NCBI GenBank assembly: GCA_034002405.1 | Contig: JAVFAS010000056.1 | Span: 1 to 24,474 of the forward strand | Length of the DNA stretch: 24,474 nt | Direction of reading: 5' to 3' | Origin: SZUA-365 sp034002405 | GTDB taxonomy: Bacteria; Bacteroidota; Ignavibacteria; SZUA-365 | Part shown: positions 9,101 to 17,790 of the stretch, one piece after another | Numbering within the stretch: the first letter of the stretch is position 1 | How the letters are laid out: every line of letters begins with the position of its first letter | Translations under genes and position numbers: made by a program | Notes under the pieces: model-generated | Databases searched by the model: none | What the model was told of the DNA's origin: nothing | The model's input: the letters and a program-made list of their open reading frames with translations, nothing else

Positions 9101-11492
9101 GACCGTGGCGATCGGGAATTACGGACTGCAGACTCCGGATTCCGTCGAAATCACGATCGAGAATTTCAAGAATGGCGTCATGACCGCGGCGCAGCGGTTC
9201 ACCCGTCCGATGCCGGCGCTCTACGACACGATCCGCACCCGTTTCGCGTTGGACCGGATCGCGGGAAGCGGCAGCGTCCGCGTGACCGTGGATCCGAACG
9301 GTCGTATCGAGGAAACGAGTGACGCTGACAATGTCGCCGCGCTCGAGTACCGGATTTTCAGTACGTTTTTGAAGGTCCCCAACGACCATATTGGCGTGGT
9401 CTCTTCCCGCGGGAACGAGATCGCGGTGCTCAATCCCACCTTCGATCCCGGACCGGTTTCCACCGTCACGATCGAAAGCGATGCATCCCGGCAATTCACC
9501 GCGCCGACCGCGGTCACGATCCCGTACGCACAAACCGTCAGTGGCGGCACGGCGCCGACGCTGTTTCCCGCGGGCGAGAAACGATACTGGCGGGTGAAGC
9601 TCGACGCCGCCGGGCAGGATTTCGTCGGTCCGTTCATCCGACGCGGACTGCCGCACACCGCGGAGTTCATCCAGGCGGATTCGACGGAGTTCGCCGATGC
9701 GGCCACGGTCGATTTCGTTCGCTACGATTCCGGGTTTACCTTTCCTCCCGGCAAGCGCATTGAACTCCTCGGTTCGAGTTACGCACTGGGTTCGACCGTC
9801 CACATCAAGATCGACGGAATCAATCTTCTCCCCATGGCCTTCGCGTCCGGCTACTGCATCGTCATCGCCGACAGCGCGACATTGAACGTGAAGCGATCGG
9901 CGGTGTTCGACAACTACAGCGTGGTCGAGCATCGCGACTCCATCCGTCGCTGGGCCGAGGAGGTGACCTTCGGGGAATATTTCATCTGTGTGACGGGGAA
10001 TGAACCACGCAATGCCAGTAGTGCGTTTTTCGAACAGATCAAGGAGTTAGGATCCAAATATATTGATTCTGTCCGTTTCAAGGCCTGGCGGCCGAGCTGG
10101 GCGTTCATCGGCCGGCGTGGCGCGCCGATCGGCACCATGCCCGAGGCGTATTTCTCCGAGGCGTCACGCATCCCCGCGGTGATCGATACGACCTTCTATG
10201 TCGCACCCGACACGGGGTCGGTGACCTCCGAAGCGATCGGACCTGCCGCGCGCTGGGAAACGGCGTGGTTGGAGCGGAGCGATCCCGCGCGCAGCGACAT
10301 CCGGCTGTCGGTGATCGGCGTGCGATCGGACGGCAGCGAGGAGGTCGTGCTCGACGCGGGCAATGTGACGGACGCTGATCTCTCGTCGATCGATGCCGCG
10401 GTGTTTCCGCGGATCAAACTGCGGGCGCGCTTCTTTCCCCAGGGGGGAGACCCGCGGGACGCCCGGCTGCACGCATGGTCGGTGGCATACACACATCTCC
10501 CGGAACTGGCGATCAATTATCAATCCGTCGCGATCACGCGTGACAGCGTGGCGCAGGGCGAGCCGGTGGAGATCCGGGTCGGCGTGTTCAATGCGGGAGA
10601 GGGGGATGCGCCCGCGTTCCCCGTGCATCTCGAGGTCGTGGGCGCGGATAATATCCCGCGTCCCGCCGGCGTATTGAACGCGACCGGACTCCGGACGGGC
10701 CAGTGGTATGACACGACGGCGGTCATCAACACGGATTTCCTCGGCGGTCCGTATCAGCTGTTCGTGCGCGTCGACCGCGACGATGTCGTTCACGAGCAGT
10801 TCGAGGACAACAACACCTTTCTCACGGCTTTCCACGTCACGCCGGATACCAGTCGCCCGCGGCTCGATGTCACCTTCGACGGCTTCACCCCGCTTGACGA
10901 CGATTACATCCGCTACAACCCCGAAATCGTGATGACGCTGTACAGCGAGAATCCTTCTCCGGTGACGAGCCGGGATCATTTCACCGTGACGGTGGATGGC
11001 GAGGACATGGATCTCGACAGCATCGGATTCGTGTTCACCCCGGCCACGAAGGAACAGCCCGCGACGCTGCGCTTCCAGCCAACGCTGGCGGATGGCATCT
11101 ATTATTTCGGTTTCAATGCGGAGGATGCGAAGAACACGCCGGTGTACGACGAGGTGCCGGAAATCCGCGTGCGCGTGAGCACGGACAATCGCATCGCGGA
11201 GGTCTACAATTTTCCGAACCCCTTCCAGAATGAAACCGCCTTTACCTTCCTGCTCACGGGCGCCGAGCCACCGCGGGAGGTGGAGGTGAAAGTCTATACC
11301 GTCGCGGGCCGGTTGATCCGCACGCTTTCCTACCCGGCGTCTTCCATGCGCATCGGCTACAACGCGCTGAAGTGGGACGGCCGCGACCAGGACGGTGACA
11401 CGCTGGCCAACGGGGTGTATTTCTACAAGATCATCACGCATTTCACGGACGAAACTTCCGAAACGATCGGCCGCATGGCGGTACTGCGGTAA
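6180..11492 (+). CDS. Secreted C25 (gingipain/PorU-family) cysteine peptidase with ILEI-like, CARDB-like and T9SS C-terminal domains
   Basis: The protein has 1770 residues from the ATG at 6180; a TTG 30 bases upstream would spoil the signal peptide. A Sec signal peptide (MIKHNAILGLSFICLLVG, ending near SRAQ) is followed by ~570 residues with a PorU-like N-terminal region. The C25 domain spans about residues 595-945. The catalytic pair is visible as His818 in YLGHSGTQ and Cys849 in DFGCSTG, 31 residues apart, close to the gingipain spacing. A CARDB-like domain follows (~950-1060). Residues ~1185-1315 resemble an ILEI/FAM3 domain, ending SWAFIGRRG. A second CARDB-like domain (~1440-1555) and a FlgD-like/T9SS sorting domain (~1677-1770, NFPNPF to GVYFYKI) complete it. 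It is probably exported by T9SS. It may be a surface protease or a divergent PorU sortase; at 1770 residues it is much longer than typical PorU. Confidence 0.9.
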   Translation: MIKHNAILGLSFICLLVGADLSRAQVSTQVVRNDAYRYDVRDVRGVRVFHIDGITPVHARELRLPRRVLRIPIEAGESFDIAVQASRLSPPVDATPFYTVDYWLGPDSLMRSQVLPYTGVVDDPAIAKGVDVLARRIVHERRRPMLEIELPLVVWNAQTRQTQWVEEITLARVPSDAFARLAAAEEKPPYASMPFTTRSRNVDTAQAWIDFTAPMLRFFVRQDGLYTITADWLREAGVDPATVEPSRLQLYRKGVAIPMAAVGLDDGRFDDGDAFIFHGTRNYDERGYRRIPASTEDPYPEYLSIYTDSTAYWLNFNVAGATRAAPRVPISPLPADTLDWTYERIHIESDPWNQLMPHTTDLVHAQIPDWTAEDTWAMGQFWFEPNDAAKVKQYAQRFRVSHIHPDHPVRFWTKLISWYGDWTMVPNHAHTLSLNDGPALDSVVFEHDQQVILFGTEVADSLRLDVDNFVRSTSWNINTAGSAVRLDWFDVEYPRFLAVDETSHIFRIDSTIADGEKSVKLTGVRTADPMVLRVRDTDVAVLPAAKAEGSGPYTVFLSDEIRPGDMLYVWNRNDIPVPAKGELQSVQRLDDEEAEHVLITAGFLAPAAEEYAAFIEDSYEVRSRVVRIEDIYNLYSYGMFQPEAIKLFTFDAYHGWRTDSLQYLFLVGDANYNYRAGFTSNIVPSYGNPVSDTWYVAFDSLSVQPSIGVGRLPIREERWVRQYLDRHRAYRSQEQTLWNKSTLHFSGGNIDAGEPELAKYRMANELAINTVVRTPPFAGHTEHFYKTIDPRTDYGPLPVAEVRARIRKGGVFICYLGHSGTQTWDNSISDIDQLRNDEDRASLITDFGCSTGRYAEPDYLAFSELFIGGEGSHAIAYIGNSATGFVSTALVMPTLFYRPLVIDGVPSLGEAHLQMKSNLGTWNVVNRISIQTNTLVGDPIVALDLPRYPNPLVKTEWIRADEEIITDVMDSLSLTVAIGNYGLQTPDSVEITIENFKNGVMTAAQRFTRPMPALYDTIRTRFALDRIAGSGSVRVTVDPNGRIEETSDADNVAALEYRIFSTFLKVPNDHIGVVSSRGNEIAVLNPTFDPGPVSTVTIESDASRQFTAPTAVTIPYAQTVSGGTAPTLFPAGEKRYWRVKLDAAGQDFVGPFIRRGLPHTAEFIQADSTEFADAATVDFVRYDSGFTFPPGKRIELLGSSYALGSTVHIKIDGINLLPMAFASGYCIVIADSATLNVKRSAVFDNYSVVEHRDSIRRWAEEVTFGEYFICVTGNEPRNASSAFFEQIKELGSKYIDSVRFKAWRPSWAFIGRRGAPIGTMPEAYFSEASRIPAVIDTTFYVAPDTGSVTSEAIGPAARWETAWLERSDPARSDIRLSVIGVRSDGSEEVVLDAGNVTDADLSSIDAAVFPRIKLRARFFPQGGDPRDARLHAWSVAYTHLPELAINYQSVAITRDSVAQGEPVEIRVGVFNAGEGDAPAFPVHLEVVGADNIPRPAGVLNATGLRTGQWYDTTAVINTDFLGGPYQLFVRVDRDDVVHEQFEDNNTFLTAFHVTPDTSRPRLDVTFDGFTPLDDDYIRYNPEIVMTLYSENPSPVTSRDHFTVTVDGEDMDLDSIGFVFTPATKEQPATLRFQPTLADGIYYFGFNAEDAKNTPVYDEVPEIRVRVSTDNRIAEVYNFPNPFQNETAFTFLLTGAEPPREVEVKVYTVAGRLIRTLSYPASSMRIGYNALKWDGRDQDGDTLANGVYFYKIITHFTDETSETIGRMAVLR

Positions 11493-11517
11493 GGCATCGT
11501 GACACGCGGGGTGGTCC

Positions 11518-14500
11518 TTGCCGGACCGCCCCGATGCTGCTCCGATAGCCCGGCGCGTGCCGCGACGGCGGCACACGCACGTGCATCTTCATCTTCACAG
11601 TTCCTACTCGTTCCTCGCCGGCACGCTTTCGATCGAACGCATCGTCGAACATGCGCGGCGGCGGGGATACACCGCGCTCGCACTCACCGACACCAACAAT
11701 GTCAGCGGCGTCATGGAGTTCTATCTCCACTGCCGTGCGGCGGGGATCAAGCCGATTCCCGGCACCGAGCTTCTCGCGGGCAGCGCACGCGCGGTCCTGC
11801 TCGCCCGAAACTGGGACGGCTATGCGCAGATCTGCGAGGTGCTGACAGAGCTGTCGATCCATCATCCCGCGGCTCGGGTGGTGATCGGGGAGGAGGACCC
11901 GCGCGTGATCGAGCGTGAGCGGGACGGTGCGGGAGCTGTCGCGGACGGAACGAACTCCGGAAGTGTGTTCCTCGCCGAACTGCTGCTGCGACATTGCCGT
12001 GACGATGTCATTCTGCTCTCCGCCGATCTCGCCGTGCTGCGGCAGCTCGCCGGCCGGGCGGAATTCTCCTGTTATGTCGAACTCGGCAAGGCGCGGGAAG
12101 CGCACTGGCCGTTGCTTCTCGGCGGCGCGACCGAATTGCAATTGCCCGTCGTGGCGACCAACGATGTATTCTTCGGCGAACCCGGCGGGATGCGGCTGCA
12201 TCGCATGCTCCGCGCCATCGCAACGAACCGTACGCTGGGTACGATCGATCCGACCATTCTGGCCGCGCCGACCGCGTATTTTATCGGAGAAGAGGAGTTT
12301 CAACGCTGGTTTGAACATATCCCCGAAGCGCTGCGGGCGCGGGAGGAGATTCTCGCGCGCTGCGATGTCGTCTTTGATCTCGAGAAGAGCAAGTTCGCTT
12401 CGTATCCTGACATCCCCGACGGCGACAAGGCCCGGCGACTTCGCGCGCTCGCGGAGGAGGGATTGCGGTTCCGCTATCCGCACGGATCCGGCGAGGCACG
12501 CGCGCGGGTGGAGAAGGAACTCGGAATCATCACGACGCTCGGTTTTCTCGATTATTTCCTTGTCGCGTGGGATCTCGTCCGCTATGCGAGCCAACGCGCG
12601 TATCCCTATGTCGGCCGGGGATCCGGTGCCAACAGCATCGTGGCCTACTGCCTGCGGATCACGAATGTGGATCCGATCGAACTCGACTTGTTCTTCGAAC
12701 GCTTCCTCAATCCCGAACGGCGCTCGCCGCCCGATTTCGATATCGATTTCTCATGGCGCAACCGCGACGATGTCATCGATTACGCGCTCGCGAAATATGG
12801 CCGCGACCACACGGCGATGATCTGCACGATTTCAACCTTCAACCCGCGCGGCGCGTTGCGCGAGATCGGCAAGGTGCTCGGCTACAGCGCCGCGGAAATC
12901 AAGCAGCTCACCGCGCTGCTCCCCGGCTACGGCGCGGCGCGTGACCTGCAGGATCTGAACAGTCCTGTACGACGCCAGATGGGTCCCGTGTTGAATTCAC
13001 GGTATGGGAAGGAGTGGATGCGCGCGGCGCTCGCGATCCTTGATTTCCCGAATCATTACGGTATTCACTCCGGCGGCGTCATTCTCGCGCCCACGCGAAT
13101 GACGCGGTATACCGCGACGCAGCTCGCGCCGAAAGGCGTGCGGATCACGCAGCAGGACATGTATGCGATGGAGGATTGGCGGCTCGAGAAACTCGACATT
13201 CTGTCGACGCGCGGACTCGGCACGTTCGAGGATACGATGCAGGAAGTGCGACGGCGGACGGGGAGGCTTCCGCCGGTGAATGATTACAGCATCGCATGCC
13301 GGGACACGCGTACAAAGGAGATCATGCGCAAGGGCGAAACCGTGGGGTGCTTCTATGTCGAATCCCCGGCGATGATCCAGCTGCTGAAAAAGCTCCGCAC
13401 CGATACGTTTGAAATGCTGACCGCGGCGAGTTCCATCATCCGTCCCGGCGTCGCGCAGTCGGGCATGATGCAGGCGTTCATCGAACGCTTCCATGATCCG
13501 TCGAAAATCAATCCGCCGCATCCGGAAATGGCACGGCTGCTGCGCACGACCTACGGCGTGATGGTGTACCAGGAAGACGTGATCAAGGTGGCGCACTTCA
13601 TCGGCGGACTCTCCCTCGGCGAAGCGGATCTGTTGCGCCGCGCGATGTCGGGCAAGATGCGGTCGCGGGATGCGATGCGCGCGCTGCGTGAAACCTTTTT
13701 CGACGGTTGCGCGCGTCAGGGCCTTGCCGCCGAGGTCACCGCGGAAATCTGGCGGCAGATGGAGTCCTTCGCCGGCTACAGTTTCTGCAAGGCGCACTCC
13801 GCCTCGTATGCCGTGCTCTCGTTCCAGGAGGCGTATCTCAAGGCGCATTATCCGGCGCTGTTTCTCTGCAGTGTCCTCAACAACCAGGGCGGCTATTACC
13901 GTCCGGAAGTCTATATCCAGGAAGCACGGCGGTTGGGCCTGCGCATTCTGCTTCCCGACGTGAACACCAGTGACGAACTGCATTTCTGTCCCGACGACCG
14001 GAGCATACAGCTGGGCTTCCTGCACATCAAGGGGCTGAGCGACCGTACCCGCCACCTGCTTTTACGCGAGCGTCGGGAGAACGGGAAATTCGTGGACTTC
14101 GATGATTTTCTCGTGCGGAGTGGCGCGGGATCGGAGGACAGCGCGCTACTCGTTCGCTGCGGCGCCTGCGACGGATTCGGCATCGAACGACCCGCCATGC
14201 TCGTCCGCGCGAAACTACATGCCAATCGCGGACGTCGCGGCCACACCGAACCCGCGCTGCCCCTGCGCTTCGAATCCTTCGACGACGACCTGCGGCTGCT
14301 TCGTCCCTACACGCCCGAACAGGTGACGCAGGTCGAGCTCGAAACCTTCACCTACGCCGTGTCGACACATGTGCTCGATCATTTCGAGAAGGAATTGCGC
14401 ATGACGGTCAAGGCCGATCAGCTCGATCGCCATGTCGGTCGCCGCGTGCATGTCGGAGGCTGGCTGATCGCCGCCAAGCTGACCCGCACGAAAAAAGGGG

Positions 14501-14681
14501 AGCGTATGATGTTCATCAATCTCGACGACGCCGTGGGCCGCATCGACATCGTGCTGTTCCCCCGCTGCTTCGACGAATACGCCCATCTCCTGCGCGGAAC
14601 GGGCCCCTTTGTCATCTACGGAAAAGTGGTAAAGGAGTATGAAGTCCTGAATCTTGTCGCCGAACGCGTCACCCTGATTCG
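11518..14681 (+). CDS. DNA polymerase III alpha subunit, DnaE2-like (C-terminus cut by assembly gap)
   Basis: About 1054 residues are present before the gap. An N-terminal PHP domain starts HLHLHSSYSFLAGT; its second motif reads ALTDTNNVSG, where active PHP enzymes have Asp-His, so proofreading is probably lost. The polymerase core shows the paired aspartates in PDFDIDF and a third in LEKLDILSTRG. The fingers/helix-hairpin region includes SFAGYSFCKAHSASYA. An OB-fold (HVGGWLIAAKLTRTKKGERM) leads into the gap, and the length suggests that little is missing. The overall pattern is closer to the short DnaE2-type alpha subunits linked to SOS mutagenesis in Bacteroidota than to the replicative DnaE, though this is by eye. 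The start is uncertain: TTG 11518 has a GGGGTGG upstream; GTG 11557 or 11581 would place the PHP domain at the very N-terminus. The gene begins 25 bases after the protease stop. Confidence 0.88.
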
Positions 14682-14781
14682 NNNNNNNNNNNNNNNNNNN
14701 NNNNNNNNNNNNNNNNNNNNNNNNNNNNNNNNNNNNNNNNNNNNNNNNNNNNNNNNNNNNNNNNNNNNNNNNNNNNNNNNN
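14682..14781. other. Assembly gap of 100 N
   Basis: Exactly 100 unknown bases, the usual placeholder for a scaffold join of unknown true length. It removes the end of the polymerase gene and whatever lies before the histidine kinase. The apparent open frame running through it is an artefact. Confidence 0.99.
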
Positions 14782-14832
14782 TTCCGCCACGCCGCACGGT
14801 CCTCGCAAGGCCACGATCCCGAAAGAATCCCC

Positions 14833-16827
14833 ATGCACAGAGTTCCCGACACGTCCATCATCCTGCTGTTCTGCCTCGTGTTCGCCGCGGCGCTGCCGCG
14901 GGGTGCGGCTGTGCATGCGCACCGGACCGTGCCTGCACGACAGGTCGAGGATTCTCGGCCGCGTGCGCAAGCGTCACGCACGGGAGATGCGTCACGCACG
15001 GGGGATGCGCCGCGGAGCGAGACCGATCGCCTGACAGCGGAGTCGTTTCGCCTGCATACCATCGATGCGGCGGAGGGGGTGCGGTTGGGCGCGGAAGCGG
15101 TGCGTCGCGCCACCGCCGATGATGATACCCTGCGACTCCTGCTGGCGTACCAGGCCCTTGGATCGAATTACTGGATGCTGGGAAAATATGATCGTTCGGC
15201 GCATTATTACATGGATGCGCTCTCGCTCGCGCGGCGCTTCGGCAGTCCGCGCGAGATCGGCCGTGCACTGAGTAATATGGGACTCCTGTGTCGGAATATC
15301 GGCATGACCACGCGGGCGGAGGCCTATCTTCGCGAGGCGGTCCGGTTGCGTACGGAAATTCCTGACAGCGCCGGACTGGCGAAGAGTCTGCTCAATTTCG
15401 GTCTCCTTCTCTTCGAGACAGGGCGCGGCGATTCCTCCCGTATCGTGCACCAGCGCGGCCTGACCCTGACACGGCGGATCGGTGATACGCTCGACGAAGC
15501 GCGGAACCTGCATTATCTGGCACGGATCGCACGGACCCAGGGCGAGACGACGTCCGCGCTCGCGCTGATCGATACCGCGCTCGCGCTGTTTACCGTTCTC
15601 GGCGACCGGAATGGTCTCACATTGGCGCGGACCGAGCGTGCGGACATCCTCCTGCGCATGGGAAAACCCTCGCCCGCGCGCGAGGACGCCGCGACCGCGA
15701 TGAAAGAGGCGCTGACCCTTGGTTCGCCCTTCGCGATGCGCGAAGCGTCGCTTATCCTCGCGCGGGCCTCCGCGGCGCTGGGCGACTACCGCGGTGCCTA
15801 TGCCTATCAGAGCATCGGTCGCGAGATGGACGACAGCCTGAAAATCCAGCAAGCGGCCTACCGACTCGCCGTGATGAGCATCGAAAAGGAACTTGCGGAG
15901 CAGGAGCAACAATGGAAGTTTCGCGAACGCGAGCGGCAGGTGCAGCACGAGAGCGAGCAACGGACACAGCGCATGGTACGCAATGGACTCATCGCCGGGA
16001 CGCTGCTGCTCGGCATCCTGCTGATCGTGGTTGTGGTCGCCTATCGCGGCAAACAGCGCAGCACGGCGTTGATCGAGCAGCAGAATGCCCGCATCGAACG
16101 GACGAATCAGGAACTCGCGTTGGAAATCGAATCCCGTGAACGTATGCTCGGCATCATCGGTCACGATCTGCACGGTCCGCTTGGCAGCATCACCGGCATG
16201 CTCGAACTCGCGAATCAACCGGACAGCGGAATTTCGGAAGCGGAGCGGGCCGAGCTCCTGGACGCCGCGCAACAGACCGCGCAGGGTTCGACCGAACTGC
16301 TGGGACGGTTGCTTGATTGGGCCCGTTCACAGAAAAAGGACTTGGTGCTGTCCCGGGAGGAAGGAGATTTCATGCGGCTCGTGCGCTCGGTCACCACACT
16401 CGTGCAGTCCCGAGCACAGATGAAGAAAATTCGCCTCGAGGTGTCGGGCCCACCAAAGCTGATGCTGCATTTCGATCCGCGGGTGATGACCGTGGTGCTT
16501 GAAAACCTGCTCTCGAACGCGGTGAAATTCACACAGGAATACGGACGGGTGGATCTGGACGTCTCGCATACGGATGATCGCTGCATTGTCCGCGTCACCG
16601 ATACCGGCATCGGCATGCGACCCGAGGTGCTGGCACGCGTGCGCGAGGGCCGCGCCGTGGCGTCGGAACGGGGGAGCGCGATGGAGACGGGACACGGTCT
16701 CGGACTCGAAATGTGTCGACGTCTCGTGCTGTTGCACGAGGGACAATTGGATGTGACGAGTGTCGAAGGGAAGGGCAGCACCTTCACGGTCGAAATCCCG
16801 TGCCGCTGCCTTCGGGAGACGGATTGA
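14833..16827 (+). CDS. Sensor histidine kinase with periplasmic TPR region
   Basis: The protein has 664 residues from the ATG at 14833, the first Met that gives a proper signal peptide (SIILLFCLVFAAALPRGAA). About 300 residues of helical tetratricopeptide-like repeats follow (for example LLAYQALGSNYWMLGKYDRS). A coiled coil leads to a membrane segment at about 384-404 (LIAGTLLLGILLIVVVVAY) and another short coiled coil. The kinase core has the H-box GHDLHGPLGSI with His444, the N-box ENLLSNAVKFT, the G1 box VTDTGIGM and the G2 box GHGLGLEM. This TPR-TM-HisKA-HATPase layout is common in Bacteroidota. It should autophosphorylate on His444 in response to an unknown envelope signal. No response regulator is visible downstream; one could lie in the gap or elsewhere. 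The next gene is convergent. Confidence 0.92.
   Translation: MHRVPDTSIILLFCLVFAAALPRGAAVHAHRTVPARQVEDSRPRAQASRTGDASRTGDAPRSETDRLTAESFRLHTIDAAEGVRLGAEAVRRATADDDTLRLLLAYQALGSNYWMLGKYDRSAHYYMDALSLARRFGSPREIGRALSNMGLLCRNIGMTTRAEAYLREAVRLRTEIPDSAGLAKSLLNFGLLLFETGRGDSSRIVHQRGLTLTRRIGDTLDEARNLHYLARIARTQGETTSALALIDTALALFTVLGDRNGLTLARTERADILLRMGKPSPAREDAATAMKEALTLGSPFAMREASLILARASAALGDYRGAYAYQSIGREMDDSLKIQQAAYRLAVMSIEKELAEQEQQWKFRERERQVQHESEQRTQRMVRNGLIAGTLLLGILLIVVVVAYRGKQRSTALIEQQNARIERTNQELALEIESRERMLGIIGHDLHGPLGSITGMLELANQPDSGISEAERAELLDAAQQTAQGSTELLGRLLDWARSQKKDLVLSREEGDFMRLVRSVTTLVQSRAQMKKIRLEVSGPPKLMLHFDPRVMTVVLENLLSNAVKFTQEYGRVDLDVSHTDDRCIVRVTDTGIGMRPEVLARVREGRAVASERGSAMETGHGLGLEMCRRLVLLHEGQLDVTSVEGKGSTFTVEIPCRCLRETD
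14971..15006 (+). repeat. Two-copy 18-bp tandem repeat inside the kinase gene
   Basis: Two adjacent 18-bp units (14971-14988 and 14989-15006) differ at one base and encode the repeated hexapeptide ASRTGD in the linker between signal peptide and TPR region. The unit keeps the reading frame, so it is tolerated as a linker length variant. Confidence 0.85.
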
Positions 16828-16890
16828 CCCCGTGGATCTCCGCCGCGAAGGCGTGGTCCGAATGAGCGCGTGGTCGGAACGAGACAGCGG

Positions 16891-17556
16891 TCAGAACAGG
16901 AACTGGAAGCCGAACAAGCCGCCGATCTCGCCGCCTGATATTTCGATATCCTGATCCGCTTCTCCGGGAATTTGGTAGCGGCCGTCGACCCATCCATGGG
17001 AATACCGGATGGAGAGATCCACCACGACATTGCGCGAAAGAAAGTAGCCGATGCCCGCACCCGCCCGCAGGCCCACACCGCGCGCGGATGTCGTGGCGGG
17101 GAGCGTGGATGTCATGGAACTACTCTCTTCATATTCGCCGAGATAGTGCAGATAGCCGACCGACACCTCGGGGTAGAGGAACCAGCGGAACGTCACCGGT
17201 TGATACCAGCGGAAGAGCGGCCCGGCATACAGGGTGCGGTCGAATACGATTTCGCGATAATTCGTGGGATTCGGTTCGGGCCGGGATTCCCCGCGCCCCT
17301 GTTCCCAGCTGAGCTCCAGGCCCAGCGCGGCGTTACGCGAGAGGAAATAGGCATTGCGCATGGACAGCCGCACGGTCTCGTGCCGGTATTCATTCTTGCT
17401 GGTGCCGGTCGCGAATTTCAGTTCCGTGTCGTTCGAGCCGTTCGAATACGAGCCACTGATGCTGTAGGCCATGCGATACAGGCGCATCAGGCTCTGCGCT
17501 GGTGAGGCCGCGGGCAACAACAGGATGGCGGCGGCAAGGATGACGAGGCTTCTCAT
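16891..17556 (-). CDS. Outer-membrane beta-barrel protein
   Basis: The 221-residue protein has a clear signal peptide (LVILAAAILLLPAASPAQ). The mature part shows alternating polar/hydrophobic strands with aromatic girdle residues and ends in Phe (GGLFGFQFLF), the usual C-terminal strand signature of barrel proteins. Phrases such as GVGLRAGAGIGYFLSRNVVVDLSIRY and GYLHYLGEY are typical of 8-stranded OmpW/OmpX/PorT-like barrels. The start has GGAGG 4 bases upstream, and a promoter candidate lies about 30 bases further. The gene is convergent with the histidine kinase (63 bp between stops). Exact family and role are unknown; a small structural or binding porin-like protein is the cautious reading. 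Confidence 0.8.
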   Translation of the reverse strand: MRSLVILAAAILLLPAASPAQSLMRLYRMAYSISGSYSNGSNDTELKFATGTSKNEYRHETVRLSMRNAYFLSRNAALGLELSWEQGRGESRPEPNPTNYREIVFDRTLYAGPLFRWYQPVTFRWFLYPEVSVGYLHYLGEYEESSSMTSTLPATTSARGVGLRAGAGIGYFLSRNVVVDLSIRYSHGWVDGRYQIPGEADQDIEISGGEIGGLFGFQFLF

Positions 17557-17582
17557 GCGTCCTCCGGAATGGTCCAGGCGGA

Positions 17583-17610
17583 ATGATACTCAAGACTCAA
17601 TATTCCGCAA
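17583..17610 (-). promoter_or_regulatory. Predicted promoter of the outer-membrane barrel gene
   Basis: On the minus strand TTGCGG (17610-17605) and TATCAT (17588-17583) are 16 bases apart. Transcription would start near 17576, giving a leader of about 20 bases that includes the GGAGG (17565-17561). Confidence 0.4.
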
Positions 17611-17662
17611 ACTACGGTCCGTCGTCCACTTCCGCAACAGATCCGCCACGACGACTCCGAAG

Positions 17663-17731
17663 GCACGACAACGATGGCAGCGGATGCACGACAACGATGG
17701 CAGCGGATGCACGATAACGATGGCAGTGGAT
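17663..17731. repeat. Three-copy 23-bp tandem repeat in an intergenic region
   Basis: Three contiguous 23-bp units lie at 17663-17685, 17686-17708 and 17709-17731. The first two are identical and begin GCACGACAACGATGGCAG; the third has two changes. A 23-bp period is not a multiple of three, and no gene covers the region. The whole interval 17557-17842 holds only this array, the barrel-gene promoter and a hairpin near 17800. There are no spacers, so it is not CRISPR. Confidence 0.9.
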
Positions 17732-17790
17732 GCCTCTCCGCGATGGCGTTGTCGCCGTGACGCCCCGGCGTCCGGCATGGGGGAAACGCA

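Noticed and set aside
6513..11576. Series of long minus-strand open frames opposite the protease (6513-8141, 8157-9932, 10164-11576)
   Set aside because: All lie antisense to one continuous, well-supported gene and have low-complexity charged translations without recognisable motifs or ribosome-binding sites.
11493..11600. LexA operator in front of the polymerase gene
   Set aside because: I found no copy of ACATATGT or ATGTATACAT in the short spacer or near the possible starts, so direct LexA control cannot be claimed.
11518..16827. A single 1769-residue polymerase-kinase fusion protein
   Set aside because: The frame passes through 100 N. The downstream half has its own Met and signal peptide at 14833.
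17663..17731. CRISPR array
   Set aside because: The three units abut each other with no spacers, and no cas gene is present.
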